Shown in pieces: positions 48,912 to 59,600 of a stretch of 64,000 nucleotides of DNA. Location: the NCBI GenBank assembly GCA_026724425.1, contig JAIUCV010000023.1, positions 2,108,001-2,172,000 on the forward strand, written 5' to 3'. Within the stretch, counting starts at the first letter, position 1, and the number at the start of each line of letters is the position of its first letter. Below the pieces are notes generated by a model, which made no database searches, was not told the origin of the DNA, and saw only the letters and a list, made by a program, of their open reading frames with translations. The DNA comes from Erythrophleum ivorense. Lineage: Eukaryota > Streptophyta > Magnoliopsida > Fabales > Fabaceae. A program made the translations under genes and the position numbers.

Positions 48912-50445
48912 TAACATGTTCCTCCCATCAATTTATATGGCCTATGATTCAAATACAATAATAAAAATATAAATTGGGATTTGTGTAACACCATAATTTC
49001 TAACTCATCTCCATCACATTTGCATGCTCATATGATACATTCCATGAGGGAAAATATGAAAATCCATTAAAATAATACATTTCTTTGCGTTACGTCATAT
49101 ATAAAAATTTCATTCGATGTCATGTGGACCATGTGAGCTCATACCATATATTCTCATATTTAATTACATAAATACAACTCATTTGCATCATAAAATGTGG
49201 CTCACAACTCATGAAACTCAAAGGAAGGCTTAGAATATTCATACATATTTTCAGCCAGAATTTGGCTCAATTCTGCTACAACTTTGAAAAATTATAACTA
49301 ATTTTAGAGAAATCAAAATCATGTATTCTTGGCCATTATGGAAAGCTACATATGTCTACTTTATAATAAAAATATGTCCAGACCATAACATCCATCACAA
49401 AGGATGTTTGACATTAGAAATAGTCCAGAGGTCAAATTGCCCACTGGTGCTGTCACATATTTCTGCAGGAAATTTTAAAAATGTCTAATTAATTCCAAAA
49501 AAAATCCAATCCATTCAAATGATACCAATTTGGAAATATGTGGATGTTAGTTAGAGGGAAAAAATAACTCTAGACCAGCTCAGGCACGCCCAAACCTTAA
49601 AATCTAATCAAACAGTAACTGAGGTCAGGTAAAGTTCTTGATACTGGTTAGATTCTTTGAAAATTCATATCTCCCTCTCTAGACCTCCAAATGAGGTGCT
49701 TCTAGTTGATACAAGTCATTGGGAATGTATAGTTTTTCTGTATAAAATTTTATGGCAATTGGACATCATTTGAGCCCTGTGTGATAAATTTCATTTTCGG
49801 ACTAGTATGAACAGTGACATGACCAAAACCAGAAAATTTGCCAACTTTAAAAATTCATCAAATATTCTGTAGACCTCCAAAAATTATGTTCTTTAGCTTT
49901 CCAAAAATCTGTCAACAAGTTCTAATTTCATGCCAAATCTCAAATTAACAAAAGCTCATTTGGGCCAAAAGTGATATAGGATTCCGTTATGGTCAATTTT
50001 GGCTTCATATGGGATACCAAAATATCCAAATAGTTTTCCTTAGGGTTTGGTACTCTTGGGCAAGTCTAAAAGCATAATTAGGACTTTTGTAAGTTACCCA
50101 AATGGTCCCAAACTCCATGCCTCTCATTTTGGCTATGCCACATGCAATCATACACACACACATCAAACTTTCAAGAAGCATATCTTGGCATTACATACCC
50201 AAATTACATTCCAGGGTTCACATATCATATCCATTCATTTATACATTACATATTATCATAATTATACATGTCCAAAATGTCATAGACCATATACATTAAT
50301 GGATTACATCATTTGACGCAATTATGGTCTTAAAGAACCAAAAGCTTTGCATTATGTTATCATCCTCTCATCCTCAAGATGGTTGGCTTCTATTACCTTG
50401 TCCACTTGGTCCACCTAGCATATTAGATCATTGGAAAGGAGGGAA

Positions 50446-50464
50446 TGAGATTCAAAGAATCTCA
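50446..50464 (-). other. Conserved LTR stem, arms TGAGATTC/GAATCTCA
   Basis: A perfect 8-bp inverted repeat with loop AAA, in the family A LTR that starts at 48984. Confidence 0.85.
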
Positions 50465-52337
50465 ATAGCTCATCTCCCATTCAATCATACATAATGGATG
50501 CAAAACAAGTCTTGAAAATGCATGCATGGATGTCATGAACATTCAAGAAGCAAGCTTGGCATGTGAATAAGTCATACAAGACATCCAAAAGCTTGCCAAG
50601 TGGATGGATTGGCCTCACCCTTTTCCTCATGAATTTTGAACTTGCCTCACCCATTCTTTAAGAGAATTCTTGGACTAAACTATGCTCTTGGGAGCCTACT
50701 TTGCTTTTGGGAGACTCTTTGCTTTGTCTCAACCAATCTTAAGGGTTCTTGGCTTATCCTCACCATAGTTAAGGGTTCTTATGTAACACCTAAAAATTAA
50801 TTAAAGTATTAATCATGGATTTGGGTTAATTAAGAATAATTAATATAGAATAATTGGGCAAGTTAAATGAATAGAAATTTTAGGGAGATAAATTATTAAT
50901 ATGAGTTTGAGATTTAATTAAGTTAGAAACCCCATCTAGGCCCAAATTAAATTAAGTAGGTCAAAGTTAGGGACTAATGGAGGCCCAATAATTTTAGGTG
51001 CAGACCCAACCTTTTAATGTGAGACTTGGTCTAAGAGAGAGCACCTAGGGAGGGTCCAATCTGATTTAATGTGATAGAGGCCCAAGATCCACCTCATATG
51101 AGCTCTTATAATTGGCCCAACAACCTTTGTGCAGACCCAAATCAATTGAACTCTTAAAACTTGGCCTAACCCAATTAAAATCCTGCAGCCCAACATATAA
51201 AAGCTGGCTCAACAAAGCTTAAATCTAAAACCCACTTGGTATTAGACCTTTGGGTCAGCCCATGACCCATATTAGACTCAACTTAAATCCAATTAAAACT
51301 TTAAACACATGAGCCCCTCCACACTTTGCTGAAACACAAACACAAGAGGATTTTCGCACCTTGAGAGGGAGGCTAGGGTTTGGGGTAAGAAATCCACCAT
51401 TTCTTACTTCTAAGCTCAAAATCAGCTAAGGTACTTGTGATATAACTTAATCCCCTTCTCTTTCTCTTCATTTTGGCCTAATTAGTTTCTCATTTGGAGC
51501 ATTTTCACCATACCCAAAATCTGAAATGTGGTTGTTTGGTGTTTTCTTAGACGATTTTCGGAGGTAGAGGCTAGGAAGGACATTGGGTAAGTGTAAACTC
51601 TCCATTCTAATGTATTTTCTACTGGTTTAAGACCTTCATGGTTGATTTATAGTATGGGTATTAATTTTGTATGAATTTGCTTAGAAATTAGGGTGATATA
51701 TTGAAGTCTCTGGTAGAGGACATATTCAATCTAAATTTAGGGATTTGTAATGGCTAGGTAAGTGTCTTCTGAGTAGCCATTAGTATTTTAATTCCTTGGG
51801 TACTTATTGCCGCTATACATTATGCTTTAAAGTAGTAATCTTCTAATGTTATGGTTATAGGGAGATTTTGGTACTGCTGGTGGCTTTTCAATTGTCTGCA
51901 GAGTGAGGTAACTAGGGTTTCATGCTAATTCTATGCATATGTCTGTTTTAATTTTGTATTTGCTATATGATTATGATTTTAATGCTAAATGAATTGGTTG
52001 GCTATCTGTTATATATGATTGGACCTTGTGAGTCCATGGTGGAGTTGTGATGTGGCTACCACCCGTGCATGCGTTTCGATTAGGCACCGGGTTATGATCA
52101 AACCCCAGATGCACTGAGCCCTGGTTGTGTTCATTGGGGAGTGGGTGCCATGGATGGGCCTCTCCCGGTGTTATTGGCCTTTAACTTGTGAAATTGTGAT
52201 TGCTAGTATGGGATAGTAATCATAGATAGCCTAATTATTTCATTTACTGATATGGTTAGTACATTTTCTGATGCTTATATGAAATCATACTTATATGTAA
52301 TTAAATCAGAATATATGAATGGAATTTGCCTTGGTTA

Positions 52338-52355
52338 GTGAGATTTGCATCTCAC
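52338..52355 (+). other. Mid-LTR stem, family B version
   Basis: Arms GTGAGAT/ATCTCAC pair over 7 bp with loop TTGC. The position (mid-LTR) and the downstream CAGGTGAAGG phrase parallel the family A and D stems. Confidence 0.7.
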
Positions 52356-53003
52356 CCTGTTTCTTGGGATTATACATTCAGGTGAAGGCCCTTCGGATAA
52401 GGATAATGGGAAGCAAGTAAATAAAAATCCATGAGCTCTAGCCATGTGTGGAGGAAGCTACACTTAGGCTGATCTGAGTAGAGTAGATGCAATTTTATTA
52501 ATCGTTTATATAGCATCATCATGTAATCATATTGCCAAGTGTATGTGATTGTATTTTGGTTACTTAGAATGTATCTATTGAGGAGTTAGGCCTTTTTTGG
52601 TTTGGTATTGGATGTATGAACTTGTAACATCTGATGTATGAACTTTGTTGAATTTATGATATGGTTTACCATTTGGGAATTGTAATTATGTGATACCTTG
52701 GATATAGACATGAATTAGTTATGCATGAAATCTTTAATGGAATGTATATTTGAATGATAATTGTTGGAAGCTTATGGAATTCTGCTGTTATTAATCTATA
52801 AACTTGCTGAAAAATAGGATAGTTGGAGGAGTAGAAATTGACACTTAAGTCTTGAACTAGTAATGATAGATTAGCTGGGTAAATTAGGCTAATGTAAACT
52901 ATTGGAGCCCCACAATTAAGGTAGTGTGGCCCTAGGGTGTCATTGGAAGGTGAATGGAGAGTATGAGACAAGACTTTAGAAGGTATAGGATTAGAAGGCA
53001 TTT

Positions 53004-53354
53004 CACTGCGGCCAATAGAGGCAAAGTTGCCCAGGGAGAGTACTAGAGAGCAATTTGCCATGACAAAATGTGAGAGGCTAAACTATAAGTCGTCCAAGGG
53101 GTAATTCGCAGCGGCAAACTTTTGTGAAAATGTCCCAGGTGTTCCAGAGAGGAATTAGCCACGGTGAACATGGGATTTGGCCATGGCCAATAGCGAAAGG
53201 CGAGCGTGGTAGGCTTCAAGAGGTTTCCTCACCGCAGTGCCATGTAGGGTGGTCACAGCGAAGCTCTAACTCGCTACAGCGAATTAGTGACGATACAAGG
53301 AGTGAACCTGAGAGCAATTGGCAGCAGCTAAGAGGAATTTAGCTACGGCGAACA
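53004..53354 (+). repeat. CpG palindrome array in a family B LTR
   Basis: Units include CTGCGGCCAATAG, TTCGCAGCGGCAAAC, AGCCACGGTGAAC, TTGGCCATGGCCAATAG, GGTCACAGCGAAG, CTCGCTACAGCGAAT and AGCTACGGCGAAC, about 25-60 bases apart. It lies in the last 700 bases of the LTR. Confidence 0.7.
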
Positions 53355-55218
53355 TCCTGAAACCCTTATATTAACCTAGAAACCTTGGTTTCTCCTATGA
53401 CAACCTCAAGGGATGACTTAGAAACATTAGTAGAAGATTCTTATGAGTTGGAATTAATGGGTAATAGAATCAAAGACTTATTAATGAGGATTTGTTTCTC
53501 TTGTGTATATGAATGCGTGTAATTATTTGGTTGATGACTCTAATAATATTAAGGTTTAAATTTCCTCTCATTTTCAGAATGTAATTAGTCGTAATGACTT
53601 TTAATCTAGATTTATGATTGTTAATTATGCATTTAACCTTAATTACAATAATTAGAAGTTAGGGTCATCACATCTTAGCCTCTCCACACTCAAGCAAACT
53701 CAAACAAACATCATAACATCATTTGAAAACATAATATGTCATCATTGTGACACCTTAACCTCTAGCTCATACCCAGCGTGCCCTCTTACTCATATACATA
53801 TGCGGAACTCACAAGGGAGATAAACTCTCTACCTTATGCTTGCTTTTTCTATGGCACTATGTGTGGGTAGAGATCCACTTAGAAGTAACATGGACCGGTT
53901 GAGCTCTCTCTATGGTTCCTCATGCTCAAGTACTCTATTGAGACTTATTTCAATCCCTACTATATGCTTAGCACTCATGGAAAGCAAAAAGGGATTGGAG
54001 ACATGCATTTTCGCTAGTGGCAGATTTTGCCTCTTTTCTGGGCTAACTTTGGACATTCATAACTAAATGCAGAAAACTCGTATCTGCATGATCTGGGTCA
54101 TTCTAGAAAGGTTGAGACGTCTACTTCATGCTAAAAATAAGTAGAAGTCTCAATCTCTCACATACTCTGCGTTTGACATCGAAATAGTTCACTGGTCAGA
54201 GGGGGCTTCTTTGCTGTCACAGTTTACTGATATGGACTTTGAAAATGTCTAACTAATTCCAAAAAAATCCAATGCTCATAAACTCTATCTCTATGGAAAG
54301 ATGTGGATGTTAGCTAGAGGAGAAAAATATCTCCAGATCAGTCCACCTAGCCAATTTCCCGGAAACCGATGAAACAGTACTTCGGGTCTGGTTGGGGGTC
54401 TGATTCTGGGCAGGAACTTCGAAATTGCATAACTCACTCTCTGGACCTCTAAATGAGGTGCTTCCAGTTCCTACAAGTCACTGTGACCATCTAGTTTCTG
54501 TGTATAAAATTTCGTAGCCATTGGACTACGTTTGCCCCTCGGATGACATGATTTCAAAACTGACCAAATGAACAGTGATTTTCTGAAATCCGAATTTCTG
54601 ATGTCAACTTTGATGGATCATAGAAAATGCTATAGACCTCTAAATGACATGAACTCTAACTTCCCAGAAAGCTCTAATCATAATCTAGCTACATGTCAAA
54701 TCTCATAGCAAGAAGAGGTCATATGGCTATTCTATGACATCATGTGCAAAATGGCCCTTTCTTGGCCAAAAGTGTGGCTAATGGGGTCCAATCTTAAGTT
54801 TTCTACTTCTATGACTCTTTGAGCACATGAGAAAGTATCTTTAGGAGCTATCAATCATGCCTCAAGTGTCTCATAACTTAGATTGGGGAAACTCACTACT
54901 CCATGCCCACTTATGCACCCATATAAGCTATACTACTTTGAGCATTTCATATCAAAAGTTACTTTCTCATTCTTCATAAACCTCATTCTCATACATTCAT
55001 CATTCATATATACATTATCTTGCAAAAACTATAAATGTACATAAGCTACATCATTGCTTTACATTTCTCATGTACAATTCTCATATACAACATATGGCAA
55101 AAAGCCTTTACACTCTTCTTCATTAACTTCTATCTCTAGCTTCATGATTGGTGGTGGTTGCTCCCATCCCTAATCTCACTTGGGCCGCCTGGCATGGTTG
55201 GATGGTGGAGAGGGAGGG

Positions 55219-55237
55219 TGAGATTCATGGAATCTCA
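55219..55237 (-). other. Conserved LTR stem, arms TGAGATTC/GAATCTCA
   Basis: Perfect 8-bp arms with loop ATG; the 5' LTR copy is at 63004-63022. Confidence 0.85.
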
Positions 55238-56246
55238 GTAGTTCAACTCTCATTCAAACATACATACATTGCGTGCAACAAGTCTCATTATGCATGTATG
55301 GCATGTTAGCATATAAAACATGATGAAAAATATTTGAAACATGTAAAATGGCCATGGATAACATTCAAGAGCTCGCTGAGTACTTGGATCGGCCTCACCC
55401 CTTCCCTTATGGCTTTTGGATTTGCCTTCCCATACTTTTAGAGGTATTTAGACTCACCCTTACTCTTTGGGAGTCAACCTCACTTTTGGGAGACATGGCT
55501 CAACCAACTTAGGGCTTCGACTCATCCTCACCTTGGCTATAGGGTTATTGGCTTTCCCATTTCCTCAAGCAAACCAATCAAGCATTTAAAACATCATCTC
55601 AATCATATCACATAATCATGCTAACACACTTCTCATAGCTCATCTCATTCATACACACAAGCAAGACAATGTAAACACACAATTATGCATGAGAGAAAGT
55701 GCAGAGAACTACCTTTGCTGGCTATTTACTACTTGCTCTGTCAATGGTCTCCTCCCTTGTTGGTTTCACAACAACTTCTAGATGGAAGAGTTTCTCTTGA
55801 GCCTAACCACATAAAAGCATGGAATCAATACTTCAATACTCAATTCTTAAGCTAGGGATCACTTCTAATCAGCTCTACTGAGCTTCTCACTCTAGGTCTT
55901 TTCCTCTCACTAGAATTCATTAACTATTCTTTCTCTTCTCTCAAGCTCTCAACTCTTAAGAAGAGAAAGCAAGGAAAAGAAAGCTACATGACTTCTAACC
56001 TCCCTTAAGAGTGGTTTTCCACTCTCCCTCCTCTGAACCAAGCTCAGAACATAGCTACTTTAACTATTAAAACCGTGGAAAGAGAGGGTAAGGGGAGAAG
56101 AGTAACATACTAAGAGAAAAGCCATGGAATTCCTTACCTTTCTTGGTCTTCCTTCCTCTCCTAAGCTTCTCTCTCTCTCCTCCGCCCTTTTCTCTCTCTT
56201 AAAGTGAGCTTAAGTCGGTTACAGAGTGAAAGAATGAGTTGGGATG

Positions 56247-56257
56247 GTTTAAAAAGT
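56247..56257 (-). promoter_or_regulatory. Putative TATA box in the 3' LTR copy
   Basis: The minus strand reads CTTTTTAAACC, followed by the conserved leader start (CTCTGTAACCGACTTAAGC). The equivalent site that would drive the element, in the 5' LTR, lies just beyond position 64000. Confidence 0.4.
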
Positions 56258-56293
56258 CAAATTCTCTATTTTCACGCTTTTCCGGACTAACCC

Positions 56294-56525
56294 TCGCTAT
56301 AGCGAGCCATAACCCTCGCTACGGCGAGCTCGAATAAGTCCCAGAACTCTGCCTTCGCTATGGCGTTCGCTACGGCGAGCAACTCCCTGGATTTTGTATG
56401 GGGGTGCCCGAACTCGCTATAGCTAGAAGCTTTCTCGCTATAGCTAGAAGGCAGTCTCGCTATAGCTAGACCATTTCTCGCTATAGCGAGCAGGTACATT
56501 CGCTATAGCTAGGCTGTAGCTAGCA
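56294..56525 (-). repeat. Array of TCGCTATAGCGA-type near-palindromes
   Basis: Units include CTCGCTATAGCGAG (56293-56306), CTCGCTACGGCGAG, TTCGCTATGGCG, TCGCTACGGCGAG, CTCGCTATAGCTAG three times, CTCGCTATAGCGAG and TTCGCTATAGCTAG, spaced 20-35 bases, about ten in all. Some are exact palindromes. The array is upstream of the TATA-like site in sense. Confidence 0.88.
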
Positions 56526-56635
56526 GACTTAGAAAATTTTCAGCTTCCAAAAATTTTCAGCTTTTCTTTCCTTTTCTTTTTCTTTTCTCATTTCTTTTCT
56601 ATTTTCTTTTTCTTTTCTTTTTCTTGGCTGTTACA

Positions 56636-56648
56636 TTCTACCCTCCTT
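56636..56648 (-). other. Polypurine tract
   Basis: The minus strand reads AAGGAGGGTAGAA directly before the 3' LTR (TGTAACAG). It is preceded by GGGGACGAAATTTTTATA, a phrase commonly found at this place in Del/Tekay elements. It would prime plus-strand DNA synthesis. Confidence 0.92.
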
Positions 56649-56684
56649 ATAAAAATTTCGTCCCCGAAATTTAAACAACATACC

Positions 56685-59600
56685 TCATGGGAAGAGTTCT
56701 GGATGTTTCTTCCTCATATCCTCCTCCAATTCCCATGTGGCTTCTTCGGGTGACAAACCCTTCCAAACCACTTTCACCAACGGTATCGTCTTATGCCGTA
56801 ACTGCTTGAGTCTAGCATCTACGATCCGTTCTGGCGATACTATATAAGATAGATTCTCCTGTAACTGCACATTCTCATATTCTATGACATGTGAGGGGTC
56901 GGGCTGGTACTTTTTCAATTGGGAAACATGGAAAACATTATGAACTTGGCTTATATTTGGAGGAAGAGCTAATCTGTATGCCACAGGTCCTACTTTATCT
57001 AGAATCTGGAAAGGACCTATGTACTTGGGACTGAGCTTCTTACTTTTAATGGACCGACCTATTCCGATGAATGGAGACACTTTGATAAAAACATGGTCTC
57101 CAACCTCAAACTCTAACGGCCTCCTACGTTTATCTGCATAGCTTTTCTGTCTACTCTGGGCCGTCAAAAGTTTCCTTCTGATGGTTTCTATTTGTCTAGA
57201 GGTCTGATCCACCAATTCTGGGCCTATAAGGCTCCGCTCTCCCAGCTCAACCCAACACATTGGGGACCTACACTTCCTCCCATACAATGCCTCATACGGT
57301 GCCATCTGTATACTAGCATGATAATTATTATTGTAGGCAAACTCTGCTAGAGGCAAGTATGTATCCCAGTTCCCTTTCAATTCTAGTACACATGCCCTCA
57401 ACATGTCTTCTAGGGTTTGGATGGTTCTTTCTGTCTGTCCATCCGTCTGAGGGTGGTAGGCTGTGCTGAATCTAAGTCTGGTACCTAGAGCATCTTGTAA
57501 TGATCTCCAGAAATTCGATGTGAATCTGGGATCTCTATCTGACACTATGCTCTTAGGCACACCATGCAGTCTAACTATCTCCCTGATGTACAGCTGGGCT
57601 AACTTATCTAGGGTATAAGTGGCTTTCATAGGTAAAAAGTGCGCTGACTTTGTTAACCTATCCACTATTACCCATATTGCATCATAGCTCGATAATGTCC
57701 TGGGCAAACCCATGACAAAATCCATAGCTATGCTATCCCATTTCCACTCCGGGATATCTAGAGGCTGAAGTAACCCTGCTGGCTTCTGATGCTCTATTTT
57801 TACTCTCTGGCATACTAAACATCGGGAGACATAGTCTGCTATGTCTGCTTTCATCCCGGGCCACCAGAACAATCTTTTCAAATCCTGGTACATTTTATTG
57901 CTACCCGGATGAATGGTGTACTTACTCTTATGTGCCTCATCTAGTATCTTCTCTTTGATCTCAGTGTTCCTAGGCACATACAGCCTATCCCTGTACTTCA
58001 CTATATCATCCTCAGACAGATTGAACTCCTGAACATTTCCTTGGGTCATCTGGGCTCTAACTTTCTTTACATGATCATCTAACTGCTGGGCCTCTTTTAT
58101 CTGATCTCTCAGGTCACTCTCTATTCGGGTTTCACTCATTAGTAACTTTCCCGAACACACCCTGCAGGAGAGACTCATGTCTCTAAATCTCTCAATCAAT
58201 TCCTGCTCTCGGATCATCATACAGGCCACGTGTATGGATTTTCTGCTCAGGGCATCAGCTACCACATTAGCCTTACCTGGATGGTATTTCAATGTGAATT
58301 CGTAATCTTTCAAGAATTCTAACCATCTTCTTTGCCTCATATTTAACTCCTTCTGCTCAAACAGGTACTTAAGACTCTTGTGGTTGCTATACACCTCTAT
58401 TACTGCCCCGTATAAGTAGTGTCTCCATATCTTAAGAGCGAATACCACTGCGGCTAACTCTAGGTCGTGTGTGGGGTAGTTTTCCTCATGAGGCTTTAAC
58501 TGTCTGGAAGCATAAGCTACCACTTGGCCTTTCTGCATGAGTACGCATCCTAACCCTTTCTTAGAGGCATCACTGTATACTACAAACATTTCTCTAGGGT
58601 CGGGAAGTACTAAAACTGGTGCCGTGGTCAACTTGTGCTTCAACTCTTGAAAACTACTCTCACATTTCTCATTCCACACAAAAGACACACTCTTTCTAGT
58701 AAGCCGGGTCAATGGCATTGCTATCTGAGAAAAGCCCTGAATGAACCTTCTATAGTACCCTGCTAAACCTAGAAAACTCCTGATCTCTGTCACTGTTCTA
58801 GGTCTCTCCCACTGTAATACTGCCTCTACCTTATGGGGATCTACTGCGACCCCTGCCTGGGAGATCACATGACCCAGAAACTGAACTTCAGTGAGCCAGA
58901 AATCACATTTACTAAGTTTAGCGTACAACTGTCTTTCTCTTAAGGTTTTCAAGACTAATCTCAACTGCTGCTCATGTTCCTCTCCACTTTTCGAGTAGAT
59001 GAGGATGTCATCTATGAAGACTACTACAAACCTGTCTAGATATGGCCTGAAGACTCTGTTCATGTAATCCATAAAAACTGCAGGTGCATTCGTTAACCCG
59101 AAGGGCATAACCAGGAATTCATAATGCCCGTATCTGGTTCTAAAAGCTGTTTTGGGAATATCATTCGCCTTTACTCTGAGCTGGTGATATCCCGACCTGA
59201 GGTCTATCTTAGAGAACACTGACGCTCCTGCTAACTGATCTAGGAGGTCATCTATGCGAGGGAGAGGGTACTTATTCTTAATGGTAATCTTATTGAGTTC
59301 CCTGTAGTCTATACATAATCTAAGGCTCCCGTCCTTCTTCTTTACAAATAGAACTGGGGCTCCCCATGGTGAGACACTAGGTCTGATGAAACCCTTTTCT
59401 AAGAGTTCCTCTATCTGTTTCTTAAGCTCTGCTAACTCTGTGGGGGCCATTCTATAAGGGGCCTTAGACACTGGACTTGCCCCAGGTGCGATTTCTATTG
59501 GAAACTCGACCTCTCCCTCTGGGGGTAATCCACTCATCTCTTTAGGGAATACTTCTGGGAATTCCCTTACTACTGGGATCTCATCTATACCCTCTTCTAC

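Larger units (their letters stand above)
50782..53672 (+). mobile_element. Family B solo LTR with TSD TCTTA
   Basis: It starts TGTAACACCTAAAAATTAA and ends AGGGTCATCACA, flanked by a perfect duplication TCTTA (50777-50781 and 53673-53677). Removing it restores the family A phrase GGGTTCTTAGCCTCTCCACAC. At 2891 bp it is the most complete family B copy. In sense order it has a leader with AGGCTAGGGTTTGGGG near 51370, a donor-like GGGTAAGTG (GTAAGT at 51587-51592), a stem GTGAGAT/ATCTCAC at 52338-52355, and a palindrome array at 53004-53354. No coding region or PBS adjoins, so it is a solo LTR. Confidence 0.92.
53746..56635 (-). repeat. 3' LTR of the young Tekay-type element
   Basis: 2890 bp; plus strand TGTGACACC to GGCTGTTACA. 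Features in sense order (right to left) are a GA-rich start, the palindrome array at 56294-56525, a TATA-like GGTTTAAAAAG at about 56247-56257, an AG-rich leader, a donor-like AAGGTAAG (plus CTTACCTT, 56133-56140), the 31-bp-type repeat region near 55380-55560, the stem at 55219-55237, and ACCTC-TAAAT-GAGGT at 54445-54459. Confidence 0.95.

Noticed and set aside
53836..54066. Identical short frames at 53836-54066 and 61621-61851 that might be a conserved small gene
   Set aside because: They are the two LTR copies of one element; identity is due to recent insertion, not selection on a protein.
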